Below, piece after piece: positions 44,143 to 51,417 of a stretch of 60,355 nt of DNA. The stretch's first letter is position 1. Every line of letters begins with the position of its first letter. The stretch is from JBPCQA01 sp050998615 (GTDB lineage: Bacteria > Actinomycetota > Actinomycetes > Propionibacteriales > Nocardioidaceae): NCBI GenBank assembly GCA_050998615.1, contig JBPCQA010000026.1:1-60355 (forward strand), in the 5' to 3' direction. A program made the position numbers and the translations under genes. Under the pieces are notes generated by a model. That model saw nothing but the letters and a program-made list of their open reading frames with translations. It was not told where the DNA came from and made no database searches.

Positions 44143-44158
44143 ACGAACACCTGTTCGA
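44143..44158. promoter_or_regulatory. LexA (SOS) box upstream of ruvC
   Basis: ACGAACACCTGTTCGA is a near-perfect copy of the actinobacterial LexA site TCGAAC-N4-GTTCGA: the inner CGAACA-CC-TGTTCG is a full palindrome. It lies 34 bases upstream of the ruvC start, just past a -10-like TAACGT (44167-44172, minus strand), so LexA binding would cover the start of transcription. ruvCAB is thus likely part of the DNA-damage regulon. Confidence 0.85.
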
Positions 44159-44359
44159 CGCAACCCACGTTAGCGTGGCGAACCGGCGTACGAGCGCAGC
44201 GACGCGCCCGAAGACGCCAGCAACTCCCCCATAGACTCGGGCAGCGCTTACCGGCCGCCCGCCTGGCCGTCAAGATCAGGCGCTCAGCCAGTCGGGCAAG
44301 CTGTTGTGTCTCGGCAAGCTCAGCGTCGGAACCTGCCGGCTCGGCCGGGCTCGGCCGGA

Positions 44360-45121
44360 CTAGTCGAGCTCGGCCAGCACGTCGTCGGGGATGTCGAAGT
44401 TGCCGAACACGTTCTGCACGTCATCGGAATCCTCCAGCGCGTCGACAAGCCTCAACACCCTCACCGCCCCGGCCTTGTCGACGTCCACGGTGATGCTGGG
44501 CACGAACGACGCCTCCGCCGACTCGTAATCGAGTTTGGCGTCTTGCAGCGCCGTACGAACCGACACCAGATCGGTTGGCTCGGAGATCACCTCGAACGCC
44601 TCACCGAGGTCGTTGACCTCCTCTGCTCCGGCCTCGAGCACCGCGTCCAACACCGTGTCTTCGTCGGCGGCGGAGTCTTCTTGCTCCTTGGGGACGATCA
44701 CCACGCCCTTGCGGCTGAACAGGTAGGACACCGACCCCGCGTCGGCCATCGAACCACCGTTGCGGGTCATCGCGGTGCGCACCTCTCCGGCGGCGCGGTT
44801 GCGGTTGTCGGTCAGGCACTCGATCAACAAGGCGACACCGCCTGGTGCGTAACCCTCGTACATGATCGTCTGCCAGTCAGCACCACCGGCTTCGAGCCCA
44901 GACCCGCGCTTGATGGCGCGGTCGATGTTGTCGTTGGGCACCGATGTCTTCTTGGCTTTCTGGATCGCGTCATAGAGCGTCGGGTTGCCCGCCGGGTCGC
45001 CGCCACCCGTTCGCGCGGAGACCTCGATGTTCTTGATCAGCTTGGCGAACAACTTGCCGCGCCGAGCGTCGACAACCGCCTTCTTGTGCTTGGTGGTTGC
45101 CCATTTCGAGTGACCAGACAT
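44360..45121 (-). CDS. yebC: YebC/PmpR family protein
   Basis: 253 residues starting MSGHSKWATTKHKKAVVDARRGK, the family hallmark, with three domains and the SVSYLFSRKGVVI and NFDIPDDVLAELD stretches. Members act as transcription regulators and, in recent work, as helpers of translation through proline-rich stretches. Fourteen bases downstream of pdxT and before ruvC. The 250-base gap after it (44110-44359) holds the ruvC promoter and LexA box and no gene. Confidence 0.95.
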   Translation of the reverse strand: MSGHSKWATTKHKKAVVDARRGKLFAKLIKNIEVSARTGGGDPAGNPTLYDAIQKAKKTSVPNDNIDRAIKRGSGLEAGGADWQTIMYEGYAPGGVALLIECLTDNRNRAAGEVRTAMTRNGGSMADAGSVSYLFSRKGVVIVPKEQEDSAADEDTVLDAVLEAGAEEVNDLGEAFEVISEPTDLVSVRTALQDAKLDYESAEASFVPSITVDVDKAGAVRVLRLVDALEDSDDVQNVFGNFDIPDDVLAELD

Positions 45122-45135
45122 GAAACCCGGGCTCC

Positions 45136-45753
45136 TTAACTGCTGCGGACGAGATCGACGAAGTAGCGGTGAACGCGGTGATCGCGCGCGATCTCGGGAT
45201 GAAACGAGGTGGCCAGCACATTGTCCTGGCGTACGGCGACGATCCTACCGATCGCCGGCCCGGTCGACACCGTCGCGAGCACCTCGACGCCGTCGCCGGC
45301 CTTGTCGACCCAGGGAGCCCGGATGAAGACGGCGTGCAGTGGCATGTCGAATGGCGCGAAGTCGACATCAGCTTCGAACGAGTCCACCTGGCGACCGAAG
45401 GCGTTGCGGCGCACAACCACATCGAGGCCACCCAACGTCTGCTGACCCTCGATGCCGCCCTCGATGCGATCGGCCAGCATAATCATCCCCGCGCACGTGC
45501 CGAGGGTAGGCATGCCTGCCTGGATGCGCTCGCGCAGCGGCACAAACAGCTCGAACACGTTGGCGAGCTTGTACATCGTGGTGGACTCACCACCGGGGAT
45601 GACCATCGCATCGACCGCCGACAGCTCGTCGGGTCGGCGTACCGGAACCGCATCCACGCCGGCATCGCGCAGCATCCGCAGATGTTCGCGTACGTCGCCT
45701 TGCAACGCGAAGACCCCGATAGTGGGTCGAGTCGAGGCGGTCACGCTAGTCAT
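45136..45753 (-). CDS. pdxT: Pyridoxal 5'-phosphate synthase glutaminase subunit
   Basis: Supplies ammonia to PdxS. 205 residues from the ATG at 45751-45753: IGVFALQGDVREH, the PGGEST oxyanion strand, nucleophile Cys in LGTCAGMIML and the His/Glu pair in TSFHPEIARDH. The open frame upstream to 45819 is not family-like. It is separated from pdxS by an extra gene (45847-46437). Confidence 0.96.
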   Translation of the reverse strand: MTSVTASTRPTIGVFALQGDVREHLRMLRDAGVDAVPVRRPDELSAVDAMVIPGGESTTMYKLANVFELFVPLRERIQAGMPTLGTCAGMIMLADRIEGGIEGQQTLGGLDVVVRRNAFGRQVDSFEADVDFAPFDMPLHAVFIRAPWVDKAGDGVEVLATVSTGPAIGRIVAVRQDNVLATSFHPEIARDHRVHRYFVDLVRSS

Positions 45754-45846
45754 TCTACGGACGGCCGCTGCAGCGATCCCGGACGCGACTCGAGGTCGAC
45801 GCTCGCTCCGTGACGGCAATCGGGCCCGGATTCAGAGAGCGCGTAG

Positions 45847-46437
45847 TTACCGCCAAATCGGGCGGCGCTGCCAGCGCACGGTGGCCTCGATGCGTCCCTC
45901 GTCGAACAGCGACGAGATGCCGTGGGCCGACAACGTGTCGAGCACGAAGCCAAGGAGATCGTCGCCTCCCCCCACGTTGGCGGTGTCATCATGCCACACG
46001 TTGAGCTCGAGCATGTCGTTCTCGACGGCGTGCCAGACGTCGGTGTGCGTGAAGTAGGCAAGCCCGTGCGGCGTCTTCCCAGCGGCGGTCAACTCGGTGA
46101 GCTTATCGTTGGCGGCCCAATGGTCGTCGACCGCTTCTAGCACGACAACTCCTCCAGCCCGCAAGTCGGCGAACGCGGATTGCAGCCTGTCGAAGTCGGT
46201 GACATCCGGCCACCCGGCGGCGGCCTCTCGAAGACTGTGGTGTGCGTCGGCCAGGGCCTCGTCGGTCAGCCGCTGCGCGGTCGCCTCGTCGGGTGCGTCG
46301 GCACTCGCAGCGTCGAACACGTCGGCGCGAACCTCTGGGTCGCTGCGATACCCCGACCAGACCTGGACCTTGGCATAGGTGTTCAGCTGTTTCAACCGCG
46401 CGGCCTTGTCGGGGCTTCCGATGGCCACCGCGGTCAC
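45847..46437 (-). CDS. Unrecognised protein, resembling DUF6891
   Basis: 196 residues, soluble, acidic, no signal or membrane part. Features: a Tyr/Trp-rich N-terminal third (AKVQVWSGYRSDPEVRADVF), a central beta-like AGGVVVLEAVDDHWAAND, then GLAYFTHTDVWHAVEND and a C-terminal IEATVRWQRRP strand. These resemble DUF6891-type actinobacterial proteins; function unknown. Its GTG overlaps the pdxS stop (GTGA), so it is translated with pdxS and lies inside the pdxS-pdxT pair, which is usually adjacent. Confidence 0.7.
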   Translation of the reverse strand: MTAVAIGSPDKAARLKQLNTYAKVQVWSGYRSDPEVRADVFDAASADAPDEATAQRLTDEALADAHHSLREAAAGWPDVTDFDRLQSAFADLRAGGVVVLEAVDDHWAANDKLTELTAAGKTPHGLAYFTHTDVWHAVENDMLELNVWHDDTANVGGGDDLLGFVLDTLSAHGISSLFDEGRIEATVRWQRRPIWR

Positions 46438-47366
46438 CAGCCGCGGTCAGCGAGCCTGTGCGGCTGCGGTATCTCGTCGACGTTAATGCCGACCATGGCT
46501 TCACCGAGCCCCCGCGAAACCTTGGCGATAACGTCCGGGTCGTCGAAGAACGTCGTGGCCTTGACGATTGCACCAGCTCGCTGCGCTGGATTTCCCGACT
46601 TGAAGATGCCCGAGCCGACGAAGACACCCTCAGCACCAAGCTGCATCATCATGGCGGCGTCAGCGGGAGTCGCGATGCCGCCCGCGGTGAAGAGCACCAC
46701 CGGAAGCTTGCCCGCTGTCGCGACTTCACGGACGAGGTCGTACGGCGCCTGCAGATCCTTCGCGGCGACGTACAACTCGTCGTCGCTCATCGACTGCAAC
46801 CGGCGAAGCTCCGCGCGAATCGCACGCATATGCGTTGTCGCATTGGACACGTCTCCGGTGCCGGCCTCGCCCTTGGAGCGGATCATCGCCGCACCCTCTG
46901 TGATGCGCCGCAGCGCCTCGCCGAGGTTCGTGGCGCCGCACACGAACGGCACGGTGAACTGCCACTTGTCGATGTGGTTGGCGTAGTCGGCGGGGGTCAA
47001 CACCTCGGACTCGTCGACATAGTCGACGCCGAGGCTCTGCAACACCTGCGCCTCGACGAAGTGTCCGATCCGAGCCTTGGCCATCACTGGTATCGAGACC
47101 GAGGAGATGATGCTCTCGATCATGTCCGGGTCGCTCATCCGGGAAACCCCGCCTTGAGCACGGATGTCGGCCGGCACTCGCTCAAGTGCCATCACGGCGA
47201 CCGCACCGGAGTCCTCGGCGATCTTGGCCTGCTCAGCGGTGACAACGTCCATGATGACGCCGCCCTTAAGCATTTCGGCCATCCCGCGCTTGACCCTCCC
47301 GGTGCCGGTCTCTGGGGAGTTCGCTGTCTGGGAGGCAGCGAGCGTTTCGGATGTTTCGTATGTCAC
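46434..47366 (-). CDS. pdxS: Pyridoxal 5'-phosphate synthase lyase subunit
   Basis: Makes PLP from ribose 5-phosphate, glyceraldehyde 3-phosphate and ammonia. The conserved part starts at TGTGRVKRGMAEMLKGGVIM; catalytic Lys in MAKARIGHF and AMIRSKGEAG are present. From the GTG at 47364-47366 it has 310 residues. The frame continues to an ATG at 47402, but those residues coincide with the expected C-terminus of the upstream PIN gene in its shifted frame, so I prefer the later start; neither has a strong ribosome binding site. Confidence 0.93.
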   Translation of the reverse strand: MTYETSETLAASQTANSPETGTGRVKRGMAEMLKGGVIMDVVTAEQAKIAEDSGAVAVMALERVPADIRAQGGVSRMSDPDMIESIISSVSIPVMAKARIGHFVEAQVLQSLGVDYVDESEVLTPADYANHIDKWQFTVPFVCGATNLGEALRRITEGAAMIRSKGEAGTGDVSNATTHMRAIRAELRRLQSMSDDELYVAAKDLQAPYDLVREVATAGKLPVVLFTAGGIATPADAAMMMQLGAEGVFVGSGIFKSGNPAQRAGAIVKATTFFDDPDVIAKVSRGLGEAMVGINVDEIPQPHRLADRGW

Positions 47367-47754
47367 GGTATGCCCTGTCTGAAGTGGCTGGAACTCCTCC
47401 ATGCTACGGCGTAGCCAACGAACGCCTCCAGAACCTCATGCGTGACCGACACCACGTGTTCGGCCGTGGCGAGGTGGATGGCGTCGAGGGATCGCAGATC
47501 GCAATCGTCGTAGCCTGCTGCCCGAGCGATGACCGATGGCGAGAGGGTTACCACGCCGATGCCGCGAAGGACCTTAGACGCGCGATCGATCCACTCGGGG
47601 AAGCTTCGCCGCGTGGCACGCACGAGTTCACTTCGATGAGAACCGAAGAGATCACCGCCACCGCCGGGCGTTGATTGAACCAACGGGAGAGATCGGCGCT
47701 GTGCACCTCCGGTCGAACGAGCTTCATCGCGGCCGACGTATCCAGGTAGATCAC
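47363..47754 (-). pseudogene. PIN-domain (VapC-like) toxin broken by a frameshift
   Basis: Starting at the GTG at 47754, MIYLDTSAAMKLVRPEV and VAVISSVLIEV give the first half of a PIN ribonuclease with its first acidic residue. The frame then turns to unrelated sequence after IEVN, and the expected continuation (LVRATRRSFPEWIDRAS, then LRSLDAIHLATAE with the later acidic residue) is found in another frame, near 47640. It ends next to pdxS. A frameshift around 47630-47645 explains this; sequencing error is an alternative. Confidence 0.7.
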
Positions 47755-47760
47755 CTGCTG

Positions 47761-47934
47761 TCACCAACGGCGCCCGTCGTATCGGTCGGCAACGACCGCG
47801 TCCGAACTGGCCGAATCCGGGGTGCCCGTGTCAGACTCCGAGAACAGCGGGAGCGAGCCGGTGGCCCGGCTCAGCCCACCCGACTCGATGAGGACGCTCA
47901 GGGGTCTCGGTCGTCGAACGCCACCATCGCGGGC
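47761..47934 (-). pseudogene. C-terminal fragment of an antitoxin-like gene
   Basis: The frame ends six bases before the PIN gene and reads LIESGGLSRATGSLPLF ... VVADRYDGRRW, like the toxin-binding tail of Phd/YefM- or VapB-type antitoxins paired with PIN toxins. A stop codon closes the frame at 47935-47937 and no DNA-binding N-terminus is found; it overlaps the end of the gene at 47898. So the partner looks decayed too. Confidence 0.4.
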
Positions 47935-48416
47935 TCAGGGGCTTCGCCGGCCAGCCTGAACCAGCGCACCCGCCGGCGCTGCCGCAAGGCGATGGTTGTC
48001 GCCGCCTGGTCGTTGTGGATGCGCCGCATCAGACTCACCCGCCGACATGCGTCGGCAAGGTCGGCCATCAGCGGCTCTTCTTCTAGGGTTGGCAGCTGTA
48101 CGGCGCGCAGGGCCGCTGTCAGATCGGAGTGCTCCTGCCATGACCCGTCGTTGGCCGCGCCGTCTCGGGCAGCCGCCGCCGTCTCCAGAAGCAGCAGGGC
48201 CGAGGCAGGATCGGTGAGCCCGCCGGTGGCCAACTCGGCGGCCAGCGACGCTCGGCGTACGAGCTGGGTCTGCAACGACGAAACCGACGCCTCGCAGCGC
48301 AAGTGCATCCGATCCAGCCGCCCGGCCGTCCACGACAGCCACCCGGTCGCTAGCACGAGCGTCAATACGAGTAGCGCAACCAGCACCCAGCTCCAGAGCG
48401 GCCACGCGTCAGGCAC
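47898..48416 (-). CDS. Membrane protein of unknown function downstream of pimA
   Basis: 172 residues: one N-terminal membrane helix (WSWVLVALLVLTLVLATGWLS), then a helical, LemA-like hydrophilic part (RLDRMHLRCEASVSSLQTQLVRRASLAAELA, in two blocks) and DPASALLLLETAAAARDG. A similar protein follows pimA in many Actinobacteria. Its GTG at 48414-48416 lies eight bases inside the pimA end. The last 37 bases overlap the antitoxin-like fragment. Confidence 0.78.
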   Translation of the reverse strand: MPDAWPLWSWVLVALLVLTLVLATGWLSWTAGRLDRMHLRCEASVSSLQTQLVRRASLAAELATGGLTDPASALLLLETAAAARDGAANDGSWQEHSDLTAALRAVQLPTLEEEPLMADLADACRRVSLMRRIHNDQAATTIALRQRRRVRWFRLAGEAPEPAMVAFDDRDP

Positions 48417-49548
48417 GACGGGCGACCTGCGGAGCCGTCGCCCTGGCAGCGTCATAGACCGCTTCGATGTCGACAACCACCCGTGACCAGTCGTAACGGC
48501 GAACCGCGGCCGCGGCACGGGCGCACATCGACGCACGGCGTTCGGTGTCGGCAAGCAGGTCGCCGATGACGTTGGCTGCCGATCGCGGATTTCCCACCGC
48601 GAACAGCGCTCCCAGCCGGCCGTCCTCGAGCACCGCACGAAACGGCGCCAGGTCGCTAGCTGCCACCGCCGCACCTGCCGACATCGCCTCGACGAGCACG
48701 ATCCCGAAGCTCTCGCCGCCCGTCTGGGGGGCGACGTACACAGTCGCCGAGGCGAGCAACTGCGCCCGCTCGATGTCGCTGACCTGACCGAGCATCGTCA
48801 CGTGCGAGCGCGCCGACATGGGCAGCGCCTCGGATGCGTCAGCGTCGCCACGTCCTGCGATAAGCAATCGGGCATCGCGATGCCGGTCGAGCACCTCAGG
48901 GAACGCCGCGAGCATGATCGCCAAACCCTTGCGCGGCTCGTCGGTGCGTCCAAGAAAAACCAGCGCCGGGCCCGGTCCGGTCCATTCGGCGCGCGGCAAA
49001 ACGCCGGCGAAGCCATCGCATGACACGCCGTTGGGGATGACGACCGGCTCCCCGCCGTGATGGTGCACCAACGTGTCGCGAGCGGCCTCCGACACGGCGA
49101 TGCGAGCGGTGATCTTCTCCAACGCCGGACGCAACACCGCCGCCCCAGACGACATGGCGCGCGAACGCGGAATCGCGGTGTGAAACGTCGCCACAACCGG
49201 CACCTCGGCCGCCCACAGCGCCAGCAATGACACGCTCGGGACGGTGGGCTCATGGATATGGAGTACGTCGAAACGACCGTCGGTCAGCCACCGCCTCACC
49301 CGGTTGGCTACCCGAGGACCAAACGACAGCCGGGCCACCGAGCCGTTGAAGCGGATCGGCATGGCCCGCCCAACCGTCGCTACGTAATCGGGCAACTCAT
49401 CAGACGCCTCACCAGGTGCCAGCACACCCACCCCGTGGCCTCGACTCCGCAGCTGCGCTGCCAGGTCCCGAACATGGTTTTGGACCCCGCCCGGCACGTC
49501 GAGGGAGTACGGGCACACCAGGCCGATACGCAACGGTGCAGCGCTCAC
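48409..49548 (-). CDS. pimA: Phosphatidylinositol alpha-mannosyltransferase
   Basis: GT4 glycosyltransferase adding the first mannose from GDP-mannose to phosphatidylinositol at the inner membrane face. 379 residues: IGLVCPYSLDVPGGVQNHVRD at the start (acceptor side), HIHEPTVPSVSLLAL, ATFHTAIPRSRAM, and the C-terminal GDP-mannose site FLGRTDEPRKGL ... GGESFGIVLVEAMSAG. GTG overlaps the patA stop. Order pgsA-patA-pimA is the classic PIM cluster. Confidence 0.95.
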   Translation of the reverse strand: MSAAPLRIGLVCPYSLDVPGGVQNHVRDLAAQLRSRGHGVGVLAPGEASDELPDYVATVGRAMPIRFNGSVARLSFGPRVANRVRRWLTDGRFDVLHIHEPTVPSVSLLALWAAEVPVVATFHTAIPRSRAMSSGAAVLRPALEKITARIAVSEAARDTLVHHHGGEPVVIPNGVSCDGFAGVLPRAEWTGPGPALVFLGRTDEPRKGLAIMLAAFPEVLDRHRDARLLIAGRGDADASEALPMSARSHVTMLGQVSDIERAQLLASATVYVAPQTGGESFGIVLVEAMSAGAAVAASDLAPFRAVLEDGRLGALFAVGNPRSAANVIGDLLADTERRASMCARAAAAVRRYDWSRVVVDIEAVYDAARATAPQVARRA

Positions 49549-50564
49549 CGCGGCTGGCCCGTCTCAGTATGAAGCGAGGCGGCGTCGCGCGCATCGGCGG
49601 CAACCGGCGCGATGCTGACCGAGACTGTGCTTCTGAGACGCGGGCCAGGTAGACCCCGCGCGGATAGGGAGTCGCCTCCGTTCATCACTTCGGCGCGGAA
49701 AACGTCCTGGAGCATATGCCAGTCGGCTGGATGTGCCAGGATCCCCGCGCTGAAGTGATCGGCGACGTCTTGAGTCATGGCGGCCAGGCCGCTTCGACCC
49801 GGCCGGTTCTGGATCGGCTGACTGAAGTCGAACCGTAGCAACGGGCCGGCGTACGACAGGGTCAACGCGATCAAGGGGGCATCGGTCATCCGCGCCAGCA
49901 TCGCCGGTCCCCCGGGTAGCCGGGCCGGCTCGCCCAGCAGGTCGACCTCGAGTCCGCCGCCGGTGATGTCTCGATCAGCGAGCAGGCACACCAGTCGTCC
50001 CCTCTCCAGAGACCTCCTCATCGCGGTCAGCGGACCGCTGCCGGCTACCAGCGGGACGACCTCCAGCCCGAGCCGCTGGCGATAGCCGACAAAGCGCTCG
50101 AACAACGCATCCGGACGCAGCCGCTGCGCGACCGTCGAGACCGGCATCCCGTTCACACACGACCAAGCCCCCGCCAGATCCCAGTTGGCCATGTGCGGCA
50201 AGGCCACGACCACACCCGAGCCGGTCTCGAAGGCGGCCCGTAGCGGCTCGATGTTCACCGTCACCCCCATGGCCGCGATCCGCGTGCGACTCCACGACGG
50301 CAGCCGGAAGACTTCATGCCAGTAGCGAAAGTACGAGCGCAACGCCCGCCGCGACAACGCTCGCAACTGCCGGTCATCAGAACCCGGGGCGGCTCGGCGC
50401 AAATTCGCCTCAAGCCGTACAACGCCGGCGCCGCGGCGTGCCCACACACCGTCTGCCGCGCCTTCCATCAGCCGCTGGCCTACCGACTCCGGCACCCGGC
50501 GGGTCACCGCCCACCCAGCCCGAAAGGCGAAATCCAACAGCTGATCACCCATGTCGAGGCTCAC
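49545..50564 (-). CDS. patA: Phosphatidylinositol mannoside acyltransferase
   Basis: LPLAT/HtrB-type acyltransferase that acylates the first mannose of PIM. About 339 residues; catalytic HX4D motif is VALPHMANWDLAG, with GGPAMLARMTDAPLIAL further on. The tail of about 30 residues is Ser/Ala-rich. Start is uncertain: GTG at 50562-50564 is used; an ATG at 50552 and a TTG at 50582 are alternatives. Confidence 0.92.
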   Translation of the reverse strand: MSLDMGDQLLDFAFRAGWAVTRRVPESVGQRLMEGAADGVWARRGAGVVRLEANLRRAAPGSDDRQLRALSRRALRSYFRYWHEVFRLPSWSRTRIAAMGVTVNIEPLRAAFETGSGVVVALPHMANWDLAGAWSCVNGMPVSTVAQRLRPDALFERFVGYRQRLGLEVVPLVAGSGPLTAMRRSLERGRLVCLLADRDITGGGLEVDLLGEPARLPGGPAMLARMTDAPLIALTLSYAGPLLRFDFSQPIQNRPGRSGLAAMTQDVADHFSAGILAHPADWHMLQDVFRAEVMNGGDSLSARGLPGPRLRSTVSVSIAPVAADARDAASLHTETGQPR

Positions 50565-50624
50565 ACCCGCCTGTGGGAGCAAGGGTTAAGAGCGCGGGCT
50601 TGAAGAGCCCGCGGGCTCTCAGCG

Positions 50625-51245
50625 TCATGACGGCAGCCGTGGATCGGCAAGCGCCTGCTTGCGCACCAAGATCATCCGCTGCACCACCGTGACCGTGCTG
50701 GCGACGGCCAACACCCACAGCGCAATCGTCAACAAGAGCGGCAGGTTGAGCACATCGGAGAAAAACGTGATCGCCAGCACCGATACGAGCCGATCGGCGC
50801 GCTCCGCGATGCCGCCCTTGGCCTGCATTCCCAGGCTCTCGGCCTTCGCCCTGGTGTACGACGTCACCGACCCCATCACGAGCGCCCACAACGCGACGTA
50901 CCCGAGCAGCCTGTCGTGTCCACCCCCGAAGAACCAGATCGCCAAACCGGCGAAGATCGCGGCGTCGCCGAAACGGTCGAGCGTGGAGTCCAAGAACGCG
51001 CCCCACTTCGACGACGTTCCCAGCGTTCGGGCCATGTAGCCGTCGATCAGGTCGGCAAACACGAAGACGGTGATCACCACCACGCCGAGCCACAGTTGGC
51101 CGCGGGGAAAGAACACCAGGGCACCGGCCACCACGCCGAGCGTGCCGATGAACGTGACGACGTCAGGAGAAACCCCCCACCTCATCAGCAGATGTGAGAC
51201 AGGCTTGAAAAAATCGGTCCAGAACTTGCGAAAGCGTTCGAGCAT
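50625..51245 (-). CDS. pgsA: CDP-diacylglycerol-inositol phosphatidyltransferase type enzyme
   Basis: Builds the phosphoinositol lipid used by PimA. 206 residues from the ATG at 51243-51245, about six helices, with the complete CDP-alcohol motif DGYMARTLGTSSKWGAFLD continuing to STLD (D-G-x2-A-R-x8-G-x3-D-x3-D). Assignment to the inositol rather than glycerol branch rests on its place before patA and pimA. The open frame upstream to 51605 overlaps the divergent gene. Confidence 0.93.
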   Translation of the reverse strand: MLERFRKFWTDFFKPVSHLLMRWGVSPDVVTFIGTLGVVAGALVFFPRGQLWLGVVVITVFVFADLIDGYMARTLGTSSKWGAFLDSTLDRFGDAAIFAGLAIWFFGGGHDRLLGYVALWALVMGSVTSYTRAKAESLGMQAKGGIAERADRLVSVLAITFFSDVLNLPLLLTIALWVLAVASTVTVVQRMILVRKQALADPRLPS

Positions 51246-51417
51246 CGCGGCGTATGGGTGGCTTCCTCGGGTGACGTGGTGAGGGATTTGCAGTGACGAT
51301 GATGTTACCGGCCAACGGATCCGAAGCTGCCCCTTGTGCCCGCGCCGCCGCGGGTGAAAAGTGGAGGTGTCCGGGAGACCGACCCGCATCGGAGCCGACG
51401 AGTCGAAGGAGCAGGTG

